From positions 62,001 to 126,000 of the forward strand of contig NZ_FUWH01000003.1 in the NCBI RefSeq assembly GCF_900167075.1: DNA of 64,000 nt. The letters are read 5' to 3'. This DNA comes from Sediminibacterium ginsengisoli (GTDB lineage: Bacteria; Bacteroidota; Bacteroidia; Chitinophagales; Chitinophagaceae). The translations under genes and the position numbers were made by a program. Below, one piece after another: positions 16,775 to 24,352 of the stretch. The notes below the pieces were generated by a model. That model searched no databases. It had not been told where the DNA came from and saw only the letters and a list, made by a program, of their open reading frames with translations. Position 1 is the first letter of the stretch. Each line of letters starts with the position of its first letter.

Positions 16775-17052
16775 ACATCTTCTCTCGCTGATGCCTTCCG
16801 AAGGGGACTCAGCGCAGCACGCACTTGCTATTTTAAAGATGCTCATCAATTCCGACTTTCAGACGGGTGCCGGCATTTGTCGCTCAGGCCGCTGGGCCTC
16901 GTCTTTGCGCCAGCGCTTCTTTAGCCTCTATCGAAATGAGCTTCGCTTCATTCCGATTACCTGCGCTTCGCTGGGTACCGAAGCCATAGAGGCGCCTCTG
17001 CAAAGACTGGTAGATTTATTAAATTTTTCCGAACATCTGGTGTCGCCTGACT
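16775..17052 (+). repeat. Dispersed structured repeat, copy 1
   Basis: About 278 bases closely similar to 46303-46581 and in part to the reverse strand of 47407-47510. It holds nested hairpins: CGCTGA...TCAGCG, AGGCC-GCT-GGGCCT, ATGAGC-TTC-GCTTCAT and an outer GCCTCTAT...ATAGAGGC. It lies right after the SNF2 gene and is preceded by TGGTCGCCTGACC at 16751-16763. A reading frame runs through this copy, but in copy 2 it is broken by single-base insertions, so the element is unlikely to be protein-coding. Confidence 0.75.
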
Positions 17053-17077
17053 AGTAACGCATCGTCGTCATTGAAAA

Positions 17078-17401
17078 CTATTTAATCTGCGCAGCAGCGA
17101 TATACTGCTCAGGGTTCTTTTCAAACTCGGTTTTACATTCCTTCGAACAGAAACCTAGCACTTTGCTTTTATATTGAGCGGTATCTGTAATTCCCGCAGT
17201 AACAGGCATTCCGCAGGCCGGGTCTTTTTTGTTATCCACCACATCCGCCGTAAAACGATGTTCAGGTGCCATGATGTCTTTGGCAGTAGTATCTTTTGGT
17301 GTATTCTCTGCCGTAGCACCATTGCCACAGGATGCAAGCAATAAGCCTGCAGCAAAAAAGGTCAGAACGAAACGCAGTGTTACCAGTGATTTTCTTTTCA
17401 T
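17078..17401 (-). CDS. YHS domain lipoprotein
   Basis: A 107-aa protein with a lipoprotein signal (LLASC, lipidated Cys25) followed by a Thr/Lys linker and a YHS-type domain: KKDPACGMPV, TDTAQYKSKVLGFCSKEC and FEKNPEQYI. YHS domains are small Cys-containing modules found in copper ATPases and other metal-handling proteins, so periplasmic metal binding is a fair guess. It converges on the repeat element and diverges from the outer-membrane protein gene. Confidence 0.85.
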   Translation of the reverse strand: MKRKSLVTLRFVLTFFAAGLLLASCGNGATAENTPKDTTAKDIMAPEHRFTADVVDNKKDPACGMPVTAGITDTAQYKSKVLGFCSKECKTEFEKNPEQYIAAAQIK

Positions 17402-17735
17402 AAAAAATGCAGTGTTAGATTTCAGTAAAAGTAATCATTATCCGTTGCCGGTTATTCATACAATAAAGTGTCGTTAATACATAACCACTGTATTATCAAT
17501 AGCAACAGCCCGAAACAGTTCTCTGTAATGCATTTCAGGCGATTGTTTTACCGCTTTTTTTCTTTGATTCATCGTTTAAAGAAATGTTAAAACGATAGCT
17601 GCCTTTTTAAGCTATGGTTTCACCGATTATTTGAATGGCATTCCCAACTATCACAGTAGTTTTCCGCTGAAATTTAATGAACCCATAAACTTGAAAAAGG
17701 AATTTACATTCGTTTTTCAATCATACTGATCACTT
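17402..17735. other. Divergent intergenic region
   Basis: It holds the start regions of the YHS lipoprotein (minus) and the outer-membrane barrel gene (plus). A TACATTCG resembling a -7 element lies at 17705-17712, 24 bases before the plus-strand ATG; no clear -33 partner. No gene is seen. Confidence 0.35.
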
Positions 17736-20648
17736 ATGAGCAAATTTTTACCATTCCTGGCATGCATTCTATTCTCTATTGCTTCCTGGGGCCAGAATAC
17801 CGGTACCGTCAAAGGTAAACTGGTAGACACCGTAGGAAAACAATCCCTGAAAGATGCAACAATCACCATCCTCAACGGAAAAGACTCCACACTGGAAGTA
17901 TTCGGCCTCTCCAAAGCGGACGGCAGCTTCTCAGTAACGAATATTGACCTCGAAGAAATGATACTTCAGGTAAAATTCCAGGGGTATGAAACAGTTTGGC
18001 GTAAGCTTAACTTTTCAAAATCCAATACCACTATCGATCTCGGATCCGTGTACATGAAAACACAGGATAACGATCTGGGTATGGTTACTGTAACCCAGTC
18101 TCCCATCCAGATGAAGAAAGATACCGTGGAATTCAATGCATCTGCATTCAAGACAAAACCTAATGCTGTAGCAGAAGATCTGCTTAAAAAAGTACCTGGC
18201 ATCCAGGTAGATAAAGACGGTAATATCAAAGCCCAGGGCGAGCAGGTACAGCGTATCCTCGTAGACGGAAAGCAGTTTTTCGGTAATGACCCTAAAATGG
18301 CTACCCGTAACCTGCCTCCGGATGTGATCGACAAAATCCAGGTTTTCGACGCCCTGAGCGACCAGAGCGCATTTACCGGCTTCGACGATGGTAACCGTAT
18401 CAAAACAATCAACATTACTACCCGTAAAGACAAACGTAAAGGCTATTTCGGTAAAGCTGCCGTTGGATTCGGTGCGAAAGACGACGAGGGCCTGTACGAT
18501 AACAGCTTCAATTTCAGCCGTTTCAATGGCGATCAGCAGATCACCCTTATCGGCCAGGGTAACAACGTAAACAAACAGAACTTCTCTGTTCAGGATATGC
18601 TTGGCTCACTCGGCGGTGGTAACTTCGGCGGTGGCGGCGGCAACTTCGGCGGCGGCGGTGGCCGTGGCGGTGGCGGAGGTGGCGGCATGACGATGGTCAG
18701 CGGCCTCTCCGGAAGCGGAAGCGGCGGCGGTATCGTGAATACCTGGGCCGGTGGTCTGAACTACCGCGATAACTGGGGTACCAAAACCCAGTTCTACGGA
18801 AGCTATTTCTACAACGACCAGCGCACTTACAGGGATCAGAAACGTTTTGACCAGTACATTACCAATAATCCTGATTCTTCACGCCTGAGCAATTCTGTAC
18901 AATCGTCTATGACGCATAACCAGAACCACAGGATCAACATGAACATCGAACACCAGTTCGATTCAAATAACACGCTGATTATCAGACCAAATATCAGCTT
19001 CCAGAAAACTTATTCCATCACAGAACAGATGAGCGAAGTTTCTATCCTCAATAAAGGTGTTACAACCAAACTGAGTGATGTGAACATGCGTAACACTCGT
19101 GAGAACTCTGGTTATAACGCAAGCATCGACGCAACTTTCCGTCACCGTTTCCTGAAAAAGGGTAGAACTTTCTCTCTGAACCTGAACGGCGGACACAACA
19201 CGAACGATGGTACGGGCGAGAACCTGACGATCACCAATAATTACAGTCTCAACACAAAGGATACAACCAACCAGATCTATTCCAGTAACCCGGAGACCAA
19301 GAATTTGTCGGTGACGGCTTCCTATACCGAGCCAATCGGAAAAAACCAGATGATCGAGCTGAATTATAACTACTCTTATAATAACAATACTTCCGGTAAA
19401 CAGACTTATGCCTATAATAAAGCCACCGGCAAATACGACCTCCCGGTAGGCAACCTGAGTAACCTGTTCGAAAATGACTTCACTTCCAACAGGGCAACTG
19501 TCAGCTACCGTATCCAGAACGCCAAAGTGAACTTCAGCGTGGGTTCGGGTATCCAGGTGGGCGACAGGAAGAGCCATAACCTGACCAAAGACAGCGTGCT
19601 TACCCAGCATTATGTGAACTTCTTCCCTACTGCTAACCTGAACTACTCTTTCACTAAAACCAAGACGCTGAGGATTTTCTATAACGGTCGTCCTGGTCAG
19701 CCAAGCATCGATCAGTTACAGCCTGTAACCGACAACAGCAATGAGCTGAATGTAAAAATGGGTAACCCCGATCTGAAACAGCAGTTCACACACAGCATCC
19801 GCCTGTTGTTCAACTCATTCGATATGTTCACCCAGCGCCTGATTTTCGCAAGCGTGAATGCAAGCTTCGTTCAGGATGATATCCAGAATGCTACATTCAG
19901 CCTGCCCAACGGTGGTCAGCTGACCAAACCGGTAAACCTGGGCGGAACCTACAATATCAACGGTTTCGTGAACTACGGTTTCCCGATCAAAAGCCCTAAG
20001 AGCAACCTGAACCTGAGAGCTGTAGCTGCGTTGAGCCAGAGCCAGGGCCTGGTGGATAACAGGAGCAACTACACCCGCAATACAAGCCTGGGTGGTGAAG
20101 TAGCCTGGACTACCAACCTGAAGGACAATTTCGATATGAACTTCACGTATGCGCCAAGCTTTAACATGGCGAGGTATACACTCAATCCTAAGCAGAATAC
20201 CAACTATGCTTCGCACCTGATCTCTACAGACGCTACCTATTACACACATAGCGGCTGGGTGTTAGCTACCGATTTTGATTACACGATCAACACCGGACGT
20301 GGTGAAGGATATGACCTGAATATCTTCCTGTGGAATGCAAGCCTGTCTAAACAGATCCTGAAAAACAAGGCCGGAGAGATCAAATTCTCTGTGTTCGATC
20401 TGCTGAAACAGAACAAAAGCATCACTACTACTGCAAGCGCCAACTCATTCAGCAACGTGCAGAACAAAGTGCTGAGCCGTTACTTCATGGTAACGTTCAC
20501 CTACAACCTGCGCAGGTTCGGTGCACAGGGTCAGCAGCAACGCGGCGGAGACCAGCAGCGTATGCCTAACATGATGCGTATGGGTGGCCAGGGCGGCGGC
20601 CAGATGCGTATGGGCGGCAACGGTGGCGGCCGTGGTGGTTTCGAATAA
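17736..20648 (+). CDS. Outer-membrane beta-barrel protein with carboxypeptidase-like N-domain
   Basis: A 970-aa protein: signal peptide (1-19, ending SWGQ), a carboxypeptidase-regulatory-like beta-sandwich (about 22-110, GTVKGKLVDTVGKQSLKDAT), a plug-like region (about 125-235: KKDTVEFNASAFK, VDGKQFFGNDPKMATRNLP) and a long beta-barrel of the OMP_b-brl_3 type. A Gly-rich insert fills about residues 289-325 and another Gly/Met/Gln-rich tail of about 35 residues follows the last barrel strand (TFTYNLRRF). It resembles the protein at 30741-33557 across its length. No SusD partner is adjacent. The cargo is unknown. Confidence 0.88.
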   Translation: MSKFLPFLACILFSIASWGQNTGTVKGKLVDTVGKQSLKDATITILNGKDSTLEVFGLSKADGSFSVTNIDLEEMILQVKFQGYETVWRKLNFSKSNTTIDLGSVYMKTQDNDLGMVTVTQSPIQMKKDTVEFNASAFKTKPNAVAEDLLKKVPGIQVDKDGNIKAQGEQVQRILVDGKQFFGNDPKMATRNLPPDVIDKIQVFDALSDQSAFTGFDDGNRIKTINITTRKDKRKGYFGKAAVGFGAKDDEGLYDNSFNFSRFNGDQQITLIGQGNNVNKQNFSVQDMLGSLGGGNFGGGGGNFGGGGGRGGGGGGGMTMVSGLSGSGSGGGIVNTWAGGLNYRDNWGTKTQFYGSYFYNDQRTYRDQKRFDQYITNNPDSSRLSNSVQSSMTHNQNHRINMNIEHQFDSNNTLIIRPNISFQKTYSITEQMSEVSILNKGVTTKLSDVNMRNTRENSGYNASIDATFRHRFLKKGRTFSLNLNGGHNTNDGTGENLTITNNYSLNTKDTTNQIYSSNPETKNLSVTASYTEPIGKNQMIELNYNYSYNNNTSGKQTYAYNKATGKYDLPVGNLSNLFENDFTSNRATVSYRIQNAKVNFSVGSGIQVGDRKSHNLTKDSVLTQHYVNFFPTANLNYSFTKTKTLRIFYNGRPGQPSIDQLQPVTDNSNELNVKMGNPDLKQQFTHSIRLLFNSFDMFTQRLIFASVNASFVQDDIQNATFSLPNGGQLTKPVNLGGTYNINGFVNYGFPIKSPKSNLNLRAVAALSQSQGLVDNRSNYTRNTSLGGEVAWTTNLKDNFDMNFTYAPSFNMARYTLNPKQNTNYASHLISTDATYYTHSGWVLATDFDYTINTGRGEGYDLNIFLWNASLSKQILKNKAGEIKFSVFDLLKQNKSITTTASANSFSNVQNKVLSRYFMVTFTYNLRRFGAQGQQQRGGDQQRMPNMMRMGGQGGGQMRMGGNGGGRGGFE

Positions 20649-20676
20649 TCGTATAACGCTTATATATCCCCTTCCG

Positions 20677-20708
20677 GAGCCGTTTCAATTGAAACGGCTC
20701 TTTTTTTT
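20677..20708 (+). terminator. Strong intrinsic terminator
   Basis: GAGCCGTTTC and GAAACGGCTC form an exact 10-bp stem around AATT, followed by eight T. It ends the outer-membrane protein transcript and isolates the arginine leader downstream. Confidence 0.93.
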
Positions 20709-20846
20709 GCAGGCTAACACCCGTAAGCATAGTGTTAACCAAATTTTCATAAATAAAATCCCGTATTTATTGGAAACTGTTATACTTTTACGCCCTCAAA
20801 AATTGTACAAGCTATTTATTAAGTGAAGCACTTGTTCAAACATATC

Positions 20847-20927
20847 ATGACAGTTTTATTCAGCGGTCCGCAACCGATGCCGGTACCTGTGTATAACCGT
20901 CTCCCGCAATCCCGACGTGGTTGCTGA
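20847..20927 (+). CDS. Arginine operon leader peptide, 26 aa
   Basis: ATG 20847 opens a 26-codon frame ending NRLPQSRRGC and TGA at 20925. Three of its last nine codons are Arg (CGT 18, CGA 23, CGT 24), two of them adjacent and just before the stop. It lies 100 bases upstream of the first arginine gene, and its stop codon sits within a set of mutually exclusive stems (20919-20959). Position, codon content and structure match a ribosome-mediated attenuator leader. It is too short for routine gene callers. Confidence 0.65.
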   Translation: MTVLFSGPQPMPVPVYNRLPQSRRGC

Positions 20928-21010
20928 TAGGACGAGCAACTGGCACTTGCCCCTATCAGTGGAAAATCCCCCGGAATCTCCTTTCGACACTGAAAGTGTT
21001 TTCTTTTCAC
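20870..21010 (+). promoter_or_regulatory. Attenuator-like leader of the arginine operon
   Basis: Overlapping stems can form: GCAACC (20870-20875) with GGTTGC (20919-20924); GTTGCT (20920-20925) with AGCAAC (20935-20940); CTGATAGG (20924-20931) with CCTATCAG (20952-20959); TCAGTG (20956-20961) with CACTGA (20988-20993); and GACACT (20986-20991) with AGTGTT (20995-21000) followed by TTCTTTT. A ribosome stalled at the Arg codons would cover CTGATAGG, free TCAGTG to pair with CACTGA and so prevent the last, terminator-like stem. With enough arginine the ribosome releases and that stem can form. The terminator stem is short, so its strength is uncertain. Confidence 0.55.
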
Positions 21011-21027
21011 GTTATTAATTTTTCAAG

Positions 21028-21735
21028 TTGGAACAAAAGATCATTGTTCGTATAGCCAATAGTGGCGACGCACATTATGCTCAAACCATCACTGATGAGA
21101 TGGAAGCCTCGGCCAAAGCACGTGGTACCGGTATTGCCAAACGCAGTCCCGATTATGTTGCCATGAAAATGAACGAGGGCAAAGCTGTTATCGCGTTGCT
21201 TGAAGACGGTACCTGGGTAGGCTTCTGCTACATTGAAGCCTGGGGCCATGATGAATTTGTTGCCAACAGCGGCCTGATCGTTGCACCTGAATTCAGGAAA
21301 AGCGGCGTTGCCAAACAGATCAAGCAGACCATTTTCAATCTTTCCAGGGTGAAATACCCGCAGGCGAAAATATTCGGGTTAACTACCGGCCTTGCCGTGA
21401 TGAAGATCAACAGCGACCTGGGTTATGAGCCTGTTACCTACAGCGAACTCACAGATGATGAGGAGTTCTGGGCCGGCTGTAAAAGCTGCGTGAACTATGA
21501 TATCCTCATGAGCAAGAACCGCAAGAACTGCATGTGTACCGCAATGCTGTACGATCCTGCAGATCATTATGAACCGGAAGAAACTTCAAACGATTTTAAA
21601 AAGAACTCCAAATTATACGAACGTTTCATGAAGATCAAGCAGAGCAAGCTCTTGCGCCTTTTCAGGAAACGCGAAGGGAACGGCGGCAACGGCGGTAAGC
21701 CCAGGTCTTTATTCCATCATTTTTTCCATATATAA
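21028..21735 (+). CDS. GNAT acyltransferase, probable glutamate N-acyltransferase of arginine synthesis
   Basis: A 235-aa GNAT-fold protein and the first gene of the arginine operon. The acyl-CoA region is NSGLIVAPEFRKSGVAKQIK, followed by FGLTTGLAVMKINSDLGYEP. A Cys-rich stretch (WAGCKSCVNYD, KNCMCTAML) and a basic, Gly-rich tail follow. Since no argA or argJ is present, this protein is the likely source of N-acylglutamate; given the ArgF' residue below the acyl group may be succinyl. The start at TTG 21028 is chosen because conserved-looking sequence (IIVRIANSGDAHYAQTI) begins there; the next Met is 24 codons inside. Confidence 0.75.
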   Translation: MEQKIIVRIANSGDAHYAQTITDEMEASAKARGTGIAKRSPDYVAMKMNEGKAVIALLEDGTWVGFCYIEAWGHDEFVANSGLIVAPEFRKSGVAKQIKQTIFNLSRVKYPQAKIFGLTTGLAVMKINSDLGYEPVTYSELTDDEEFWAGCKSCVNYDILMSKNRKNCMCTAMLYDPADHYEPEETSNDFKKNSKLYERFMKIKQSKLLRLFRKREGNGGNGGKPRSLFHHFFHI

Positions 21736-21771
21736 CCGTAAGATTTTTCAAACAAGCATAACCTTAAGAAG

Positions 21772-23001
21772 ATGAGCAGCAACCAGACAAACAACAATCT
21801 CCCCGCAGGTTCCAAAGTGGTACTTGGCTTCAGCGGCGGACTGGACACTTCCTACTGTGTAAAATACCTGACCGAGGAGAAAGGGTATGAAGTGCATAGT
21901 GTTATTGTAAATACCGGCGGATTCAGCCAGGAAGAGCTGCAGCAGATCGAGCAGCATGCTTACCGCCTGGGTGTAAAAACGCACACTACGGTTGATGCTG
22001 TAAAAAGTTATTACGACAGCATTCTCAAATACCTTGTATTCGGGAATGTATTAAAGAACAATACCTATCCCCTGAGCGTAAGTGCAGAAAGGCTCAGCCA
22101 GGCATTACATATTGCCGAACACGCCAAAGCACTCAATGCCGCCGCAGTTGTACACGGCAGTACCGGCGCGGGTAACGACCAGGTTCGTTTCGATATGATC
22201 TTCCATATCATGATCCCGGGCGTGGAGATCATCACTCCGATCAGGGACCTGAAACTGAGCCGCGAAGAAGAGATCGCCTACCTGAAATCGAAAGGTGTGG
22301 ACATGAACTTTGAGAAAGCCGCATACTCCATCAATAAAGGTTTATGGGGTACCAGCGTTGGCGGTAAGGAAACACTGAATTCCAAAGGCATCCTGCCCGA
22401 AGAAGCGTGGCCGACGCAGGTCACCAGGAATGATGCGGAAGAAATAAAACTGCATTTCGAAAAAGGACAGCTCACTGCCATCAACGATCAGCAGTTTGAT
22501 CATCCGTCCGATGCCATTCGTCACCTTCAGTCCATTGCCGGTCCGTTCGGTATCGGAAGAGATATTCACGTGGGCGATACCATCATCGGTATCAAAGGCC
22601 GTGTTGGCTTTGAAGCCGCAGCGCCGATGCTCATCCTGAAAGCACACCACGCACTCGAAAAACACGTACTTACCAAATGGCAGCTCGGCTGGAAAGACCA
22701 GCTGGCACAGTTCTACGGTAACTGGCTGCATGAAGGACAGATCATGGACCCGGTAATGCGCGATATAGAAGCTTATTTTGAAAGCTCACAGGCTAATGTA
22801 ACCGGCGACGTATTCATACAACTGATGCCTTACCGTTTCCAGGTGATCGGTATTGAATCTGCATACGATCTCATGAGCAGCAAGTTTGGTAAATACGGTG
22901 AAATGAATAACGGCTGGAGCGGCGATGATGTAAGAGGCTTCTCCAAGATCTTTGGCAACCAGACCGCGATCTACCACAGTGTAAAGGATAGTGCAAAGTG
23001 A
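21772..23001 (+). CDS. argG: Argininosuccinate synthase
   Basis: A 409-aa enzyme joining citrulline and aspartate with ATP to form argininosuccinate. The N-type ATP pyrophosphatase loop is VLGFSGGLDTSYC; other family blocks are VVHGSTGAGNDQVRFD, EIITPIRDLKLSREEE and SINKGLWGTSVGGKE. Its sequence type is the one found in Bacteroidota. The stop TGA overlaps the GTG start of the cupin gene (GTGA), suggesting coupled translation. Confidence 0.96.
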   Translation: MSSNQTNNNLPAGSKVVLGFSGGLDTSYCVKYLTEEKGYEVHSVIVNTGGFSQEELQQIEQHAYRLGVKTHTTVDAVKSYYDSILKYLVFGNVLKNNTYPLSVSAERLSQALHIAEHAKALNAAAVVHGSTGAGNDQVRFDMIFHIMIPGVEIITPIRDLKLSREEEIAYLKSKGVDMNFEKAAYSINKGLWGTSVGGKETLNSKGILPEEAWPTQVTRNDAEEIKLHFEKGQLTAINDQQFDHPSDAIRHLQSIAGPFGIGRDIHVGDTIIGIKGRVGFEAAAPMLILKAHHALEKHVLTKWQLGWKDQLAQFYGNWLHEGQIMDPVMRDIEAYFESSQANVTGDVFIQLMPYRFQVIGIESAYDLMSSKFGKYGEMNNGWSGDDVRGFSKIFGNQTAIYHSVKDSAK

Positions 23002-23345
23002 TAAAGCCTGTTTCCATACAGGAACCATTACTCCATTATAACTGGGGCGATGGCTGTGATGGCTGGACACTGGTTGAAGAGCCCTCACTCTCTGTAAAAC
23101 GGGAACGCATGCCGGCCGGAACAGCCGAAGCATTGCATTATCATCAACAGGCACAGCAGTTTTTTTATATTCTCAGCGGAACAGCCACATTCGAGATCAG
23201 CGGCGAACGCATACAGGTAAACGAACAGCAGGGACTGCACATACAGGCAGGCCTGCTGCATCGCATTCTGAATGAAACGAACCAGCCGCTGGAATTCATT
23301 CTCTCATCCCAGCCTTCCACAAAAGGCGACAGAATAAATCTATGA
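22998..23345 (+). CDS. Small cupin protein embedded in the arginine operon
   Basis: A 115-aa single-domain cupin. Likely metal ligands are H47, H49, Q53 or Q54 and H88, within EALHYHQQAQQFFYILSG and GLLHRILNE. It starts at GTG 22998, overlapping argG by 4 bases, and its stop overlaps the argC start by 4 bases (ATGA), so it is translated as part of the arginine operon. No cupin is a known arginine enzyme; it could sense a metabolite or be an isomerase or dioxygenase. The function is unknown. Confidence 0.82.
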   Translation: MIKPVSIQEPLLHYNWGDGCDGWTLVEEPSLSVKRERMPAGTAEALHYHQQAQQFFYILSGTATFEISGERIQVNEQQGLHIQAGLLHRILNETNQPLEFILSSQPSTKGDRINL

Positions 23346-24328
23346 CCATGAAACAGCTTAAAGCAGGCATAATAGGCGGAGCCGGTTATACGGGCGGGGA
23401 AATGATCCGCCTGCTGATCAATCACCCGGCAGTGCAGATCGCTTTTGTACACAGCACAAGTAATGCAGGCAATCCGGTGAGTAAAGTGCATGCCGACCTG
23501 CTTGGTGAGACCGAAATTCGTTTTACAGATACATTCAGTAATGACGTGGATGTGCTGTTCTTATGCGTGGGGCATGGTGATGCGGCCAAATTCCTTGCTG
23601 CGAATGAAATCGCTCCGCATGTAAAAGTGATCGATCTCTCTCAGGATTTCAGGCTCAGTGCCAATGCCATAGCCGCAGGCCGCACATTCGTTTACGGTCT
23701 TCCGGAACTGAACCGTGAAAGCATTAAGTCTGCATCAGATATCGCCAATCCGGGTTGTTTTGCTACTGCCATACAACTTGGCCTGCTGCCACTGGCACAG
23801 GCTGGCGTGCTCGGCGATGTGTATACCACAGGCATCACAGGCTCTACCGGCGCAGGCCAGGGACTCAGCGCCACCTCGCATTTCAGCTGGCGTGCCAATA
23901 ATATCCAGGCTTACAAGACACTGCAGCACCAGCATATCAACGAGATACACCAGAGCCTGCAGCAGTTACAGGGCAACGATGGCATGCATGTACATTTTGT
24001 TCCATGGCGCGGTGATTTTACAAGAGGGATCTATGTGACTTCGATCATAGACTGCGGCCTTCCGCTGGAAGCCATCCGCGAACTCTATGTTCAGTATTAT
24101 GAGCAGCATGCGTTTACACATGTAAGCAATAACATGATAGACCTGAAGCAGGTGGTGAACACCAATAAATGCCTGCTGCATGTTGAAAAACAGGGCAACA
24201 AAATTGCAGTTCACAGCGCTATCGACAATCTTTTAAAAGGCGCAAGCGGACAGGCAGTACAGAACATGAACATTCTTTTCGGTCTCGATGAAACAACCGG
24301 ACTGAAACTGAAAGCAAATTATTTTTAA
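23342..24328 (+). CDS. argC: N-acyl-gamma-glutamyl-phosphate reductase
   Basis: A 328-aa NADPH-dependent reductase, third step of arginine synthesis. The Rossmann start is KAGIIGGAGYTGGEMIRLL; the catalytic Cys lies in IANPGCFATAIQLGLLPL; GITGSTGAGQGLSATSHF and HVHFVPWRGDFTRGIY are further family blocks. The first ATG (23342) overlaps the cupin stop; a second Met two codons on (ATG 23348) is possible. Confidence 0.95.
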   Translation: MTMKQLKAGIIGGAGYTGGEMIRLLINHPAVQIAFVHSTSNAGNPVSKVHADLLGETEIRFTDTFSNDVDVLFLCVGHGDAAKFLAANEIAPHVKVIDLSQDFRLSANAIAAGRTFVYGLPELNRESIKSASDIANPGCFATAIQLGLLPLAQAGVLGDVYTTGITGSTGAGQGLSATSHFSWRANNIQAYKTLQHQHINEIHQSLQQLQGNDGMHVHFVPWRGDFTRGIYVTSIIDCGLPLEAIRELYVQYYEQHAFTHVSNNMIDLKQVVNTNKCLLHVEKQGNKIAVHSAIDNLLKGASGQAVQNMNILFGLDETTGLKLKANYF

Positions 24329-24352
24329 CAGGTATCAAATACAGCAAGCAAG

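Noticed and set aside
16791..17054. 87-codon frame in repeat copy 1
   Set aside because: The matching frame in copy 2 is broken by single-base insertions, and the region shows nested hairpins.
18963..19610. 215-codon minus-strand frame
   Set aside because: Antisense to the outer-membrane barrel gene, composition explained by codon use of that gene.
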